From NCBI RefSeq assembly GCF_002872335.1, contig NZ_NJAG01000025.1:55640-89309 (forward strand): DNA of 33,670 nucleotides, read 5' to 3'. Each line of letters starts with the position of its first letter. Position 1 is the first letter of the stretch. A program made the position numbers and the translations under genes. The notes below the pieces were generated by a model. It ran no database searches, had not been told where the DNA came from, and was given only the letters and a program-made list of their open reading frames with translations. Shown in pieces: positions 32,674 through 33,670 of this stretch. This stretch comes from Siphonobacter sp. BAB-5405. GTDB taxonomy: Bacteria > Bacteroidota > Bacteroidia > Cytophagales > Spirosomataceae.

Positions 32674-33552
32674 TTAGTTGACGCGGTGCAAATACTTGCG
32701 TTTATACTCTAACGGCGTAACGCCCGTTACTTTTTTGAAGTGCCGGTAAAAGTTGGAAACGTTATTGAATCCGCAGTCAAAACAAATGACTTCCGTCGGT
32801 ACTTTATTCTCGACCAAAGCCCGGCAGGCATGACTAATTCGTATTTCGATTAAAAAGTCATAGTAGGTCTTATTGGTTAATAGTTTAAAGTACCGACAAA
32901 AGGAAGTGACACTCAAGTTACTGATGGATGAAATTTCTTCCAGCGTAATGTCTTTTTTGTAATTCGTCAGTGTATACGCACAAACTTTATTCAAGCGTTG
33001 CGTATCCATATCATTCGACTGATAAAACGCACTTTGACTGCTTACGATAGGGGTATATTCGTCCGTCTCCGCTAACGTTTTCAGAATCTTTAACAGAAGA
33101 ATAATTTTATCCAGATCCGTTGCGGTAGTAGCGGCGTACATTAATTCGATCAGTTTTTCTTTTACTGATCCGGTCATCACCATGCCGCGTTTTGCTTTCT
33201 CGTATAACTTGGGAATTAAGTAGGCTTCTGGTAACTTTAACAAGTAATCGCCCAGGCAATCGGGCAAAAAATGAATCACAATCGCTTCCACGTTCAGGTC
33301 TGAATCGGGCTGATAGTATTCTTCTTTACAACGCCAGGTATGCGGTAAATTTTCACCTAACAGTACAATTTCGCCTTTCGAAAAGTTGCTGATGTTATCA
33401 CCGATGAATCGGACGCCTTCGCCCTGAATGACGTAATGAAGTTCGATTTCCGGGTGATAATGCCAGATGGTACCGAAATTAGGTTTAATGTCGTGACGAA
33501 TGCTGAAAGAACTCTCCAGTTTAACGGGGACTTTGTGAAATAGAGGCTTCAT
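32674..33552 (-). CDS. AraC family transcriptional regulator with cupin sensor domain
   Basis: This is a 292-residue regulator. An N-terminal cupin-like ligand domain (about residues 15-110: WHYHPEIELHYVIQGEGVRFIG, GEIVLLGENLPHTW) is joined to a C-terminal AraC/XylS double helix-turn-helix domain (about 195-290). The first HTH is ITLEEISSISNLSVTSFCRYFK and the second includes VICFDCGFNNVSNFYRHFKKVTGVTPLEYK, the most conserved AraC signature. It is probably a sugar-responsive activator of the adjacent transporter/hydrolase operon. Base composition is AT-richer than the hydrolase genes. A near-match -7 sequence (TAAGTTTC on the minus strand, 33601-33608) lies about 50 bases upstream, one base off consensus. 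Confidence 0.92.
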   Translation of the reverse strand: MKPLFHKVPVKLESSFSIRHDIKPNFGTIWHYHPEIELHYVIQGEGVRFIGDNISNFSKGEIVLLGENLPHTWRCKEEYYQPDSDLNVEAIVIHFLPDCLGDYLLKLPEAYLIPKLYEKAKRGMVMTGSVKEKLIELMYAATTATDLDKIILLLKILKTLAETDEYTPIVSSQSAFYQSNDMDTQRLNKVCAYTLTNYKKDITLEEISSISNLSVTSFCRYFKLLTNKTYYDFLIEIRISHACRALVENKVPTEVICFDCGFNNVSNFYRHFKKVTGVTPLEYKRKYLHRVN

Positions 33553-33670
33553 GTACGCAAGGCGTTGATCGTTTTCTTAGAGGTGTGAATGCATCGGAGC
33601 GAAACTTAGAAAGTGCTTACTCCGGGATTCTGTTAAATCTTACCCTTACCGTTTCTCTTCAACCTGAACA

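Noticed and set aside
33601-33608. -7 element for the AraC gene (TAAGTTTC on the minus strand)
   Set aside because: It is one base off the TAnnTTTG consensus and has no -33 box, so it is mentioned only as a possibility in the gene entry.

Overview
The window looks like chromosomal DNA of a Bacteroidota bacterium, most likely of the Cytophagia (a Spirosoma/Siphonobacter-like lineage is a guess, not shown). The reasons are TAnnTTTG -7 promoter elements, weak or absent Shine-Dalgarno sequences, many Sec signal peptides ending in AQ/AQS, and a set of glycoside hydrolases typical of this phylum (GH95, GH127, GH28, GH2-malectin, DUF5703, DUF1080). No rRNA, tRNA, CRISPR array, insertion sequence or prophage gene was recognised.

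Positions 1-7,570 hold an assortment of mostly exported proteins: an M81 (MlrC-like) metallopeptidase, a YpfJ-type neutral zinc metallopeptidase, a small three-helix membrane protein, a small secreted protein, an S41 peptidase, a DUF1080 (3-keto-disaccharide hydrolase-like) protein, and a tandem pair of paralogous outer-membrane-type proteins. Intrinsic terminators are visible after the zinc metallopeptidase, the DUF1080 gene and the paralog pair.

Positions 7,590-11,760 hold a two-gene minus-strand cassette: a TRAFAC-type GTPase of about 35 kDa upstream of a 719-residue dynamin-like GTPase. An AT-rich stretch of about 890 bases without a recognisable gene lies upstream of it. This is the best candidate here for an undescribed system (membrane surveillance or conflict), but that function is inference. 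A small lipoprotein gene and a small DUF6984-like gene follow.

Positions 12,800-33,550 are a pectin-type carbohydrate utilisation locus without a SusC/SusD pair in the window. It has GH127, a minus-strand DUF5703 protein, a glucuronidase-like hydrolase broken by a one-base frameshift, an MGH1-like (alpha/alpha)6 hydrolase, GH28 polygalacturonase, GH95 with an inserted jelly-roll domain, a GH2-malectin protein of 1,147 residues, a sodium:solute symporter, a DapA-family lyase/aldolase and an AraC regulator. Six plus-strand genes from 20,466 to 32,665 run in one direction with short gaps, although the symporter and lyase may have their own promoter. A consistent reading is extracytoplasmic removal of galacturonate, fucose/galactose, arabinose and uronic-acid side chains from a complex pectin (rhamnogalacturonan-like), sodium-driven uptake of a released sugar or sugar acid, and cleavage of a 2-keto-3-deoxy acid by the DapA homologue. 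The substrate is inferred from family content only.

The intergenic gaps inside the locus carry unusual palindromes. A composite two-hairpin element occurs once on the minus strand near 14,880 and three times in tandem at 20,263-20,437, and two further hairpins lie at 14,929-14,979.
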